From: Candidatus Rokuibacteriota bacterium
Lineage (GTDB): Bacteria; Methylomirabilota; Methylomirabilia; Rokubacteriales; CSP1-6
Assembly (NCBI GenBank): GCA_003220195.1
Contig: QHRT01000119.1
Coordinates: 1 to 8,333 of the forward strand
DNA: 8,333 nucleotides
Direction of reading: 5' to 3'
The notes below the pieces were generated by a model, which worked only from the letters and a program-made list of their open reading frames with translations, was not told where the DNA came from and searched no databases. This document shows positions 1 through 6,043 of the stretch, piece by piece (the first letter of the stretch is position 1; each line of letters starts with the position of its first letter). The position numbers and the translations under genes are program-made.

Positions 1-426
1 CTTCTCGCGGTCGACGTACATCATGCGGCCCGGATTGTCGCCATAACCGACCGCCGACTGCGGCGTCGCCTGGCCCTCCACGAACAGGCGCGTCGCCTTT
101 TTCCAGTTCGGCACGCGGCTCAGGTCGATCGGCTGAATGAGCTTTTCGTCCCACGCGTACTTCACGAAATCTGCTCCCGATTCGAGGTTGTCGACGGGCG
201 CGACACGCAGTCGATCCGCCCGGGCCTGCGCCGACGGGTTGAGCCACGGCTTCACCGTGACGCCGGTGCGCTTCGTGAACTCCTGCAAGATGGGATCACG
301 AAGGTTGAACGTCGCGCCGACGACGTTCAGCTCTTTGCCCTGGGCGTGCGCCGTCGGGGATCCCAGCGCCACTGCGGCGGCGGCCATCGCGCCACCCCTC
401 ACGAAGTCGCGACGTGTCGTGGTCAT
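1..426 (-). CDS. ABC transporter substrate-binding protein, polyamine/PotD-type, N-terminal part (cut by left edge)
   Basis: The first 142 residues of a periplasmic solute-binding protein are visible; the frame is open to the window edge, so the C-terminal part is missing. The start is ATG at 426, with AGGAGG 8 bases upstream. Residues 1-28 form a Tat-type export signal: twin Arg at 5-6 in the motif TRRDFVRG, an Ala-rich hydrophobic stretch (12-22), and a likely signal peptidase site after AHA at 28. The mature part begins KELNVVGATF, the usual first beta strand of this fold, followed by a helix with EFTKRTGV (49-56) and the phrase DFVKYAWDEKLIQPIDLSRVPNW (86-108 in part), typical of spermidine/putrescine and iron(III) binding proteins. 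It would capture the solute and deliver it to the two permeases encoded just upstream. Seen: signal, open frame and context. Known: family fold. Inferred: a polyamine or similar substrate; iron(III), thiamine or another organic solute is equally possible without the ligand-binding half. Confidence 0.9.
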   Translation of the reverse strand, partial: MTTTRRDFVRGGAMAAAAVALGSPTAHAQGKELNVVGATFNLRDPILQEFTKRTGVTVKPWLNPSAQARADRLRVAPVDNLESGADFVKYAWDEKLIQPIDLSRVPNWKKATRLFVEGQATPQSAVGYGDNPGRMMYVDREK

Positions 427-434
427 GGTCACTT

Positions 435-440
435 CCTCCT
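435..440 (-). promoter_or_regulatory. Ribosome binding site of the substrate-binding protein
   Basis: Perfect AGGAGG on the minus strand, 8 bases before the ATG at 426, inside the 19-base gap after permease 2. It is the strongest Shine-Dalgarno sequence in the importer operon. This fits the usual need for far more binding protein than permease, and it fixes the start. Confidence 0.75.
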
Positions 441-445
441 GTGTC

Positions 446-1267
446 TCAGATCCTGTTTCGTCGCTTGACGAGCCGGAAGAGCAGCGCGAACACCGTGACG
501 GCCCCGAGCGACACGATCGTCGTCATCGTGCCGATCGCGTAGAGCGTCGGCTGCAATTGGCGGTCGAACTGCGCATAGATCACGAGCGGCAGCGTCTGCT
601 CCGGGCCCGTCGCGAAGAGACTCCGCGCGAACTCGTCGTAGGAGAGCGTGAATCCGAACAGCCCGGCGCCGATGACGCCCGGCAGCACGAGCGGGAACGT
701 GATTCGCCAGAACGTCGTCCAGCGGGTCGCCCGCAACGTCAGCGCGGCTTCCTCGAGCCGCCGGTCGAAGCGGTTGAACACCGCCAGCATGGTGAGGAAG
801 CCGAACGGCAAGGTCCACACGATGTGCACGGCGAACGTCGACGAGTACCACGCGAGCCCCAGCCCGAACATCCGCGCCAGCAGCGCAACGCCGAAGCCGA
901 CCAGCAGTCCCGGCGCCATCACCCCGAGCAGGATCAGATAGAAATAGACACCGCTGCCGCGGAACCGCGCGCGCATGGCCTGGGCCGCCGCGACCGACAG
1001 CGTGGCGGTCGTGATCGAGCACGCCAGCGCGAGAGCCACCGACCGCGCCATCGGCGGCTTGAAGTCGTCGATCATCTGCACACGGAAGAGCTCCCCGTAC
1101 CAGTGGAGCGAGACACCACGCATCGGAAACGTCGTGCCACCTTCCGGACCCGTGAACGAGAGCACCGCCATGATCAGGAGCGGCAGCCACTGGTAGAGGA
1201 GAAACAGGCCCACGACCGTGCCGAGCGTCGCCGCGACCAGCCGTTGCCGCACTCGCCACGGGATCAT
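446..1267 (-). CDS. ABC transporter permease 2, PotC-type
   Basis: Inner-membrane permease of 273 residues, the usual size for PotC-like subunits. About six hydrophobic segments can be seen, at roughly 12-36, 75-98, 107-132, 140-165, 193-212 and 245-268. The cytoplasmic EAA loop that docks on the ATPase is at 173-197 (EAALTLRAT...FPLVLPG). It keeps E-A-A and the closing LP, but the Gly expected four positions after the second Ala is Arg179. The stretch SYDEFARSLFATGPEQTLPL (209-228) matches the PotC region after the EAA loop, which in characterised members reads like S-DDF--S-F-TGP--QTLP. Its ATG lies within ATGA, overlapping the stop of permease 1, so translation is probably coupled; a weaker GGAGA lies 13 bases upstream (1281-1285). 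It would form the membrane channel with permease 1. The fold and role are secure; the substrate is not. Confidence 0.93.
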   Translation of the reverse strand: MIPWRVRQRLVAATLGTVVGLFLLYQWLPLLIMAVLSFTGPEGGTTFPMRGVSLHWYGELFRVQMIDDFKPPMARSVALALACSITTATLSVAAAQAMRARFRGSGVYFYLILLGVMAPGLLVGFGVALLARMFGLGLAWYSSTFAVHIVWTLPFGFLTMLAVFNRFDRRLEEAALTLRATRWTTFWRITFPLVLPGVIGAGLFGFTLSYDEFARSLFATGPEQTLPLVIYAQFDRQLQPTLYAIGTMTTIVSLGAVTVFALLFRLVKRRNRI

Positions 1268-2130
1268 GGTGCGCCGAGTCTCCGGATGTCAACGACCTTC
1301 AGGAGCACCGCGACGCCGAGCAGCATCGCGATCATGAGCAGCACGCCGACGACCGCGGCGAACGTCAGCTGTCCCGACTCGTAGAGCAGGATCACGAGGT
1401 TCCCGAGAAAAGCGAGCTTGTGACCGCCGATCGCCTGCGCCGTGGCGAAATCCGCCATGACGTTGAGGAACACGAGAATCTGGCCGATCACCACGCCCGG
1501 CAACGTGAGCGGGAAGACGATGCGCCAGAACACGCGAAGCGGCGTGGCGTGCAGGCACTGCGCCGCTTCCGGCAGCGAGCGCGGGATGTTCCTCAACGTG
1601 TACACGACCGGGCCCGTGGCGAGCAGCGTGTAGAAGGACGTCTGAGCGAGCGTGATGCCCGTGCGCGTGAACAGGAACGCTTCCACCGGCCGGTCGACGA
1701 TGCCGAGCAGCAGCAGCGCCTGGTTGATCACGCCGTTCACGCCGAGGAACGGAATCCAGGCGATCGTGCGGATGAGCGCGCTCGTCCAGAACGGCACGAC
1801 GAGCAAGAGGAAGAGCGCGAGCTGGAAAGCCGGCCGCCTGACGTGGACGACCAGGAAGTACGCGATCGCGTAACCGATCACCCCGGTGATCAGCATCATG
1901 ACGATCGCCTGCTCCACGGTATCGCCGAGCACGCGGACGTACGCCGGCCGCGTGAAGAACTTGACGTAGTTGGCGAGCGTCAACGCGTTCGACAGCGCGA
2001 ACGTGCGCGACGCCCAGAAGGATACCCACGCGATAAAGAGCGTCGGCGCGACGAGCGCCACGAGCATCCAGAGCCCGCCCGGAGCGGCGAGCACGTAGCT
2101 GACCGCCGCCCGCTCGCGAAGCGGGCTCAC
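1264..2130 (-). CDS. ABC transporter permease 1, PotB-type
   Basis: Inner-membrane permease of 288 residues. Hydrophobic segments lie at roughly 12-38, 72-95, 102-125, 158-180, 205-228 and 256-280, the six-helix layout of PotB/ModB-like subunits. The stretch VVPFWTSALIRTIAWIPFLG (111-130) is the characteristic PotB segment just before the NGVIN motif (132-136). The EAA loop is at 188-212 (EAAQCLHAT...FPLTLPG). The usual conserved Gly is replaced by His194. The start is GTG at 2130, overlapping the ATPase stop as GTGA; GGAGG seven bases upstream, inside the ATPase reading frame, supports this choice. It pairs with the downstream permease to form the channel. Seen: helices, motif, overlap. Known: two different permeases per PotABC transporter. 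Inferred: uptake of a polyamine-like or other small organic cation. Confidence 0.93.
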   Translation of the reverse strand: MSPLRERAAVSYVLAAPGGLWMLVALVAPTLFIAWVSFWASRTFALSNALTLANYVKFFTRPAYVRVLGDTVEQAIVMMLITGVIGYAIAYFLVVHVRRPAFQLALFLLLVVPFWTSALIRTIAWIPFLGVNGVINQALLLLGIVDRPVEAFLFTRTGITLAQTSFYTLLATGPVVYTLRNIPRSLPEAAQCLHATPLRVFWRIVFPLTLPGVVIGQILVFLNVMADFATAQAIGGHKLAFLGNLVILLYESGQLTFAAVVGVLLMIAMLLGVAVLLKVVDIRRLGAP

Positions 2131-3221
2131 GCCGGCGCCTCCGCGGGCGCGTGCAGGACGCCGTCCTCGACGCGCCAGCCGAGCGTGATCGCTTCACCTT
2201 CGGCGATCCGCCGGCCGCGGCCGGTGAACTCCTCGAGCTTCAGCGAGCGCCCGTCGACGAGACGGAAGTCATACCGCCGGATCGCCCCCAGGTATTCAAC
2301 GGCGTGGCACACCGCGCCGACCTGATTCACGTGCTCGGCTCCGGGCTGCGCGGTCACGAGTGCGGCTCGGACCGAGAACGAGACGGCCTCGCCGGGGTCG
2401 GGCGGTCGTCCGTCCCGGGCCGGCACGACGAAGCTGCCCGTCGCGGTCCGCACGCGGACGTGATCACCCTCCGCGCGCTCCACCGTGCCGTCGAACACGT
2501 TCGTGCCCTGCACGAACGTCGCGACGAAGCGCGTGCGCGGGCGCTCGGCGATGTCCTCCGGCGTCCCGACCTGCTCGATGCGCGCGTGGGTCATGACGAC
2601 GACGCGGTCGCCGAGCGAGAACGCTTCGTTCTGGTCGTGGGTGACCCAGACGAACGAGATTCCGAGGCGGCGCTGGACGTCGCGCAGCTCGAGCATCACG
2701 GCCTCGCGAAGGCTGAAGTCGAGCGACCCGATCGGCTCGTCCAGCAACAAGATTCGGGGCTCGGTAATGAGCGCTCGCGCCAGCGCCACGCGCTGCTTCT
2801 GGCCGCCGGAGAGCGTGTCGGGCTTGCGATCGGCGAAGGCTGCGATGTCGAACGCGCCGAGCGTCTCGGCGACGCGACGCCGGATCTCGGCGGCGGGGCG
2901 CCGCAGCATCTCGAGGCCGAACGCGACCTGCCGCGCGACCGTCATGTGCGGGAAGAGCGCGAAGTCCTGGAACATCATCGCGATGTCGCGCTGCCATGGA
3001 GGCCGCTCGTTGACGCGCACGCCCGCGATGCGAATCTCGCCGGCATCGACTTCCTCGAGGCCGGCGATCATCCGGAGCGTCGTCGTCTTGCCGCAGCCCG
3101 ACGGACCGAGCAGGCACACGAACTGTCCGTGCTCGACGGCGAGCGAGACGTCGCGCACGGCCGTGAAGGCGCCGAAGCGCTTCGTGACGCCGATCAGCTC
3201 GAGATCCGGTCGGTCCGCCAT
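2127..3221 (-). CDS. ABC transporter ATP-binding protein, PotA-type
   Basis: Cytoplasmic ATPase of 364 residues that powers the importer, the normal size for PotA-like subunits with a C-terminal regulatory domain. All nucleotide-binding motifs are present: Walker A GPSGCGKTT (39-47), Q-loop Gln85, signature LSGGQ (137-141), Walker B ILLLDEP (157-163), D-loop SLD (166-168) and switch His195 in VTHDQNEA. Residues from about 240 onward form a beta-rich TOBE-type domain (starting NVFDGTVERAEGDHV). I chose ATG at 3221 because homology begins right after it (LELIGVTKRFGAF); the frame stays open upstream to 3371, but that extension is low-complexity and unlike the family. No clear Shine-Dalgarno sequence precedes the start. 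It is the first gene of the operon and overlaps permease 1 by four bases. Substrate class is inferred only; iron(III) and thiamine importers have similar ATPases. Confidence 0.94.
   Translation of the reverse strand: MADRPDLELIGVTKRFGAFTAVRDVSLAVEHGQFVCLLGPSGCGKTTTLRMIAGLEEVDAGEIRIAGVRVNERPPWQRDIAMMFQDFALFPHMTVARQVAFGLEMLRRPAAEIRRRVAETLGAFDIAAFADRKPDTLSGGQKQRVALARALITEPRILLLDEPIGSLDFSLREAVMLELRDVQRRLGISFVWVTHDQNEAFSLGDRVVVMTHARIEQVGTPEDIAERPRTRFVATFVQGTNVFDGTVERAEGDHVRVRTATGSFVVPARDGRPPDPGEAVSFSVRAALVTAQPGAEHVNQVGAVCHAVEYLGAIRRYDFRLVDGRSLKLEEFTGRGRRIAEGEAITLGWRVEDGVLHAPAEAPA
2138..2142 (-). promoter_or_regulatory. Ribosome binding site deciding the GTG start of permease 1
   Basis: GGAGG on the minus strand, seven bases before the GTG at 2130 and wholly within the last codons of the ATPase gene. 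It supports GTG at 2130 as the true start and points to translational coupling across the GTGA overlap. Confidence 0.65.
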
Positions 3222-3303
3222 CGTCCGTTGCTGGACGGCGGCCACGCTACCACACGACGAGGACCCGACGCCGGGCGTTCGCGGCGGGCCGTGATCGCGC
3301 CTC

Positions 3304-3332
3304 TTGATTGCGATCGTGCGGCGCATAAGGAT
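3304..3332 (+). promoter_or_regulatory. Tentative sigma70-like promoter for the protease gene
   Basis: In the 148-base divergent region the only AT-richer stretch on the plus strand holds TTGATT (3304-3309, four of six matches to the -35 consensus). After 17 bases follows AAGGAT (3327-3332), only three of six matches to the -10 consensus. The better -10-like hexamer CATAAG (3324-3329) sits at a spacing of just 14 bases. This is a weak call from eye alone. I could not find a convincing promoter for the leftward importer operon in the same region. Confidence 0.2.
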
Positions 3333-3357
3333 CGCTGGAGCCCACATCGACCGTGGC

Positions 3358-3363
3358 AGGAGG
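3358..3363 (+). promoter_or_regulatory. Ribosome binding site of the HtrA/Deg protease
   Basis: AGGAGG six bases before the ATG at 3370. It decides between this start and the upstream ATT/ATG-like extension of the same open frame (open from 3304), which has no such site and would put Arg-rich residues before the signal segment. Confidence 0.75.
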
Positions 3364-3369
3364 GCGGAC

Positions 3370-4497
3370 ATGAAAGTGCGTTACGTGCTCGCGATCATCC
3401 TGATCTTCGCCGCCGGCTTCGCGGCCGGACAGGGGCTGGGCAAGCGGGGACGATCCGTGACCGAGCCCGGCGGCGGCGTGACGGTGCCGCCGACCGCGCT
3501 CGCGCCGTTGCCGGAGGGCCTGAGCGCCGAGGAGAAGCGCGACATCGAGGTGTTCCGGCGCGCGCAGCCCTCGGTGGTCTACATCACGAGCATCGCGCTC
3601 CGGCGCAGCATCTTCTCGTTCGACGTCCAGCAGATCCCGCAAGGGACGGGGAGCGGCTTCGTGTGGGACCGGCGCGGACACGTCGTGACCAATTTCCACG
3701 TCATCCAGGAAGGCGACGCCTTCTCCGTCACGCTCGCGGACCAGTCGGAGTGGGAGGCGAAGGTCGCGGGAGTGGCTCCGGAAAAGGACCTCGCGGTGTT
3801 GAAGATCGGTACGCCCGCGGATCGGCTCGTCCCGCTGACGCCGGGGAACTCACGCGGGCTCCTGGTCGGGCAGCGCGTGCTCGCCGTCGGTAACCCGTTC
3901 GGGCTCGACCATTCGCTGACCGTCGGCGTGGTCAGCGCGCTGGGTCGGGAGCTGCAGTCGCCCAACGGGCGTCGCATCCGCGACGTGATCCAGACCGACG
4001 CCGCGATCAACCCCGGCAACTCCGGAGGCCCGCTCCTCGACTCGGCGGGACGGCTGATCGGCGTGAACGCGGCGATCTACAGTCCGAGCGGCGCGTCCGC
4101 GGGCATCGGCTTCGCGGTGCCGGTCGATACGGTGAGCCGCCTGGTGCCGCAGCTCATCGAGCGCGGTCGCGCGGTGCAGGCAGGCATCGGCGCCACGTTC
4201 ATCCCGGAGAGCTACAGGGACCAGCTCGGCATCCGCGGGGTCGCGGTCGCCGAGGTGCTGTCGAATGGCCCGGCGGCGCGCGCGGGGCTGGTCGGCGTTC
4301 AGATCACGCGGACGCGTCGGATGGTGCTCGGCGATCGCATTGTCGCCGTCGACGGCAAGCCCGTGAGCTCCGAGGACGACATCCGCGACATCTTCGAGCA
4401 GCTCGGCGTCGGCGCCACGGTCACGCTCACCGTCGCGCGTGGAAACGACAAGCGGGACGTCCGCATCCAGCTCGTTCAGGTGCGCGAGGGCGCGTGA
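3370..4497 (+). CDS. HtrA/Deg-family serine protease with one PDZ domain
   Basis: Envelope protease of 375 residues that would degrade or trim misfolded proteins in the periplasm. Residues 4-20 are a hydrophobic signal or anchor (YVLAIILIFAAGFAAG) with no obvious cleavage site before the basic GKRGRS. The chymotrypsin-like domain covers about 60-265 with an intact triad: His110 in TNFHVI, Asp140 in KDLAVLKI and Ser218 in NPGNSGGPLL. The oxyanion and substrate-loop region GNPFGLDHSLTVGVVSALGRE (174-194 in part) is also intact. One PDZ domain follows at about 270-372 and contains GPAARAGL and LGDRIVAVDGKPV. One PDZ, a Deg-type loop (IYSPSGASAGIGFAVPVDTV, 236-255) and an insert before the PDZ GDRI motif recall the plant Deg1/cyanobacterial Hho subgroup more than E. 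coli DegP, which has two PDZ domains. The gene is divergent from the importer and 39 bases before the radical SAM gene; co-transcription is possible but no functional link is evident. Confidence 0.95.
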   Translation: MKVRYVLAIILIFAAGFAAGQGLGKRGRSVTEPGGGVTVPPTALAPLPEGLSAEEKRDIEVFRRAQPSVVYITSIALRRSIFSFDVQQIPQGTGSGFVWDRRGHVVTNFHVIQEGDAFSVTLADQSEWEAKVAGVAPEKDLAVLKIGTPADRLVPLTPGNSRGLLVGQRVLAVGNPFGLDHSLTVGVVSALGRELQSPNGRRIRDVIQTDAAINPGNSGGPLLDSAGRLIGVNAAIYSPSGASAGIGFAVPVDTVSRLVPQLIERGRAVQAGIGATFIPESYRDQLGIRGVAVAEVLSNGPAARAGLVGVQITRTRRMVLGDRIVAVDGKPVSSEDDIRDIFEQLGVGATVTLTVARGNDKRDVRIQLVQVREGA

Positions 4498-4536
4498 TGC
4501 GAGCATCCATCGCGGGCTCGTGGTACACGATACGGC

Positions 4537-6033
4537 ATGCGGATCTTGCTCCTGTCGATGCCGGACTCCTTCGAGCACATGCCGTCGCTCGCGATTCGCA
4601 TGCCGAACGGCGCCCTCACGTCGCTGGCGGGCAACGTCGACGCGCACCATCGCGTGGCCGTGGCCGACCTGGTCCTGGTTCAGGGGCGGGTGAGGCAGAC
4701 CGTCACACAGCTGATCCGCGACCATCAACCGGACCTGGTCGGATTGTCGGTGATGACGTTCCAGCGACGAACGGCGTTGTCGCTGATCCGTCTCGTGCGC
4801 CAGCTGAGGCCGGAGGCGTGCATCGTCGTGGGCGGCTACGATCCGAGCCTGGCGCCCGAGGCGTACACGAGCTCTCCGGACTCGGCGCCCGACGTGATCG
4901 TGCGAGGCGAAGGCGAGATCACGTTCCGCGAGCTGTTGCGGGCGATCGAGGCCGGGCGGGGCGGGGACGGCATCGCGGGTCTGTCCTATCGCTCCGGCGA
5001 CGGCTTCGTCCAGAATCCCGACCGCCCCGTCACCGGTCTCGCGAGCGGCGACATCAAGCTTCCGAACCGCGGCGCGCGCGTGCTCACGGGCTACACGCTG
5101 ATCGGCCGACAGATCGACGTCGTGGAGACGTCGCGCGGCTGCACGTTCGACTGCAGCTTCTGCTCCATCATCGAGATGCGCGGCCGCAACTTCCACACGT
5201 ATGCCTTCGATCGCGTCCTCGCCGACATCCGCGATGCGCGAGACCACGGCGCGCGGGCGATCTTCCTCGTGGACGATAACATCACGCTGAATGTCAGGCG
5301 GTTCGCCGAGCTCTGCCGGGCGATCGTCGCCGCCCGCCTCGACGATCTCGAGTACACCGTCCAGGCCATGACCTCCGCGATCGCCACGCACGGCGCGACG
5401 CTGGCGCCGCTGATGCGCCGCGCCGGGTTCCGGTACGTCTTCCTCGGGATCGAGAACATCCTGGATCAGGACCTCGCCTTCCTGCGCGCTACCGCGAAGA
5501 ACCGGTGGCGGGACGAGCAGGGCGCCCGCGTCAACGCGACCGTGCAGGCGATCAGCCATCTGCATCGCCACAAGATGTACGTCGTCGGCGGGCTGATCGT
5601 CGGCAACCCCGACGACACGCGCGAATCGATCGAGGCGAACCTCGCGTTCGCGCGGCGCTACGTCGATTTCCCCTACATCCAGCACCCGACGCCGTACCCG
5701 CGCACGCCGATGACGAAGGATTTCCGCGAGCGCAGCCTCATCGTCGAAGACGACGTCGCGGAATACGACGGCACGACCGCGGTCGTCCGGAGCGAGCATC
5801 TCCGCCCGGACGAGATCGAGTTTCTCCGGTGGCGCGCCGAGCGCTGGATGAAGCTGCGTCACTTGCCGGTCGCGCTCGTGCACAGCCCGCGATTCGGCCT
5901 TCGCCACGGGTTGTCGATGCTGCGTCACACCTTCCGAGGCAGCACGCTGCGCTCGCTCCTGCGCCTCGAAGACGAGCGAACAGCGTTCGAGCGATACCGC
6001 GCGCTCCGTCGCGCGGAGCGCGAGACCGCATAG
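4537..6033 (+). CDS. B12-binding-domain radical SAM protein (class B-like), unknown substrate
   Basis: Protein of 498 residues with the two-domain build of cobalamin-dependent radical SAM enzymes. Residues 1-170 form a Rossmann-like B12-binding-type domain: strand MRILLLSMP, then PDLVGLSVMT (65-74), CIVVGGYDPSLAPE (95-108) and VIVRGEGEITFREL (120-133). The DxHxxG motif of His-ligated cobalamin is absent, as in many of these enzymes. The radical SAM domain starts near 190, with the 4Fe-4S motif CTFDCSFC (Cys202, 206, 209) in SRGCTFDCSFCS. It continues with FLVDDNIT (243-250), the SAM-contact type segment YVFLGIEN (300-307), GGLIVGNPDDTRESIE (351-366) and HPTPYPRTPM (383-392). A basic tail of about 100 residues follows. 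Such enzymes methylate unactivated carbons or rearrange lipids, tetrapyrroles and natural products. It resembles but is not clearly HpnR or BchE. ATG 4537 is the only start available after the in-frame protease stop at 4495-4497, though no Shine-Dalgarno sequence precedes it. A monooxygenase gene follows after 10 bases. Confidence 0.92.
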   Translation: MRILLLSMPDSFEHMPSLAIRMPNGALTSLAGNVDAHHRVAVADLVLVQGRVRQTVTQLIRDHQPDLVGLSVMTFQRRTALSLIRLVRQLRPEACIVVGGYDPSLAPEAYTSSPDSAPDVIVRGEGEITFRELLRAIEAGRGGDGIAGLSYRSGDGFVQNPDRPVTGLASGDIKLPNRGARVLTGYTLIGRQIDVVETSRGCTFDCSFCSIIEMRGRNFHTYAFDRVLADIRDARDHGARAIFLVDDNITLNVRRFAELCRAIVAARLDDLEYTVQAMTSAIATHGATLAPLMRRAGFRYVFLGIENILDQDLAFLRATAKNRWRDEQGARVNATVQAISHLHRHKMYVVGGLIVGNPDDTRESIEANLAFARRYVDFPYIQHPTPYPRTPMTKDFRERSLIVEDDVAEYDGTTAVVRSEHLRPDEIEFLRWRAERWMKLRHLPVALVHSPRFGLRHGLSMLRHTFRGSTLRSLLRLEDERTAFERYRALRRAERETA

Positions 6034-6043
6034 ACGGAGGGCA

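Noticed and set aside
429..1292. 287-codon minus-strand frame overlapping permease 2 in another register
   Set aside because: The competing frame (446-1267) has six membrane segments, an EAA loop and an ATGA overlap with permease 1; this one has none of these.
137..1384. 415-codon plus-strand open frame opposite the binding protein and permease 2
   Set aside because: It is antisense to two well-supported operon genes and its translation is Arg/Glu/His-rich and featureless.
3222..3369. Possible upstream extensions of both divergent genes (ATPase frame open to 3371, protease frame open from 3304)
   Set aside because: The extensions overlap each other, lack family similarity, and the protease has an AGGAGG site placed for 3370. 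I treat the region as a divergent promoter region.
2151..3893. 580-codon plus-strand open frame across the ATPase and start of the protease
   Set aside because: It is antisense to the complete ABC ATPase and out of frame with the protease signal. Its composition is Arg/Asp/Ala-rich and no motif is seen.
3850..5928. 692-codon open frame on the minus strand across the protease and radical SAM genes
   Set aside because: It lies antisense to two genes with intact catalytic motifs. Its translation is Arg/Asp/His/Ala-rich with no domain, as expected when high-GC codons suppress stops in the opposite strand.
4537..6033. Assignment of the radical SAM gene as hopanoid C-3 methylase HpnR or BchE
   Set aside because: The architecture and some motifs are shared, but the N-terminal segment and the residues around the cluster motif differ from those I recall for HpnR or BchE, and no hopanoid or chlorophyll genes are nearby.
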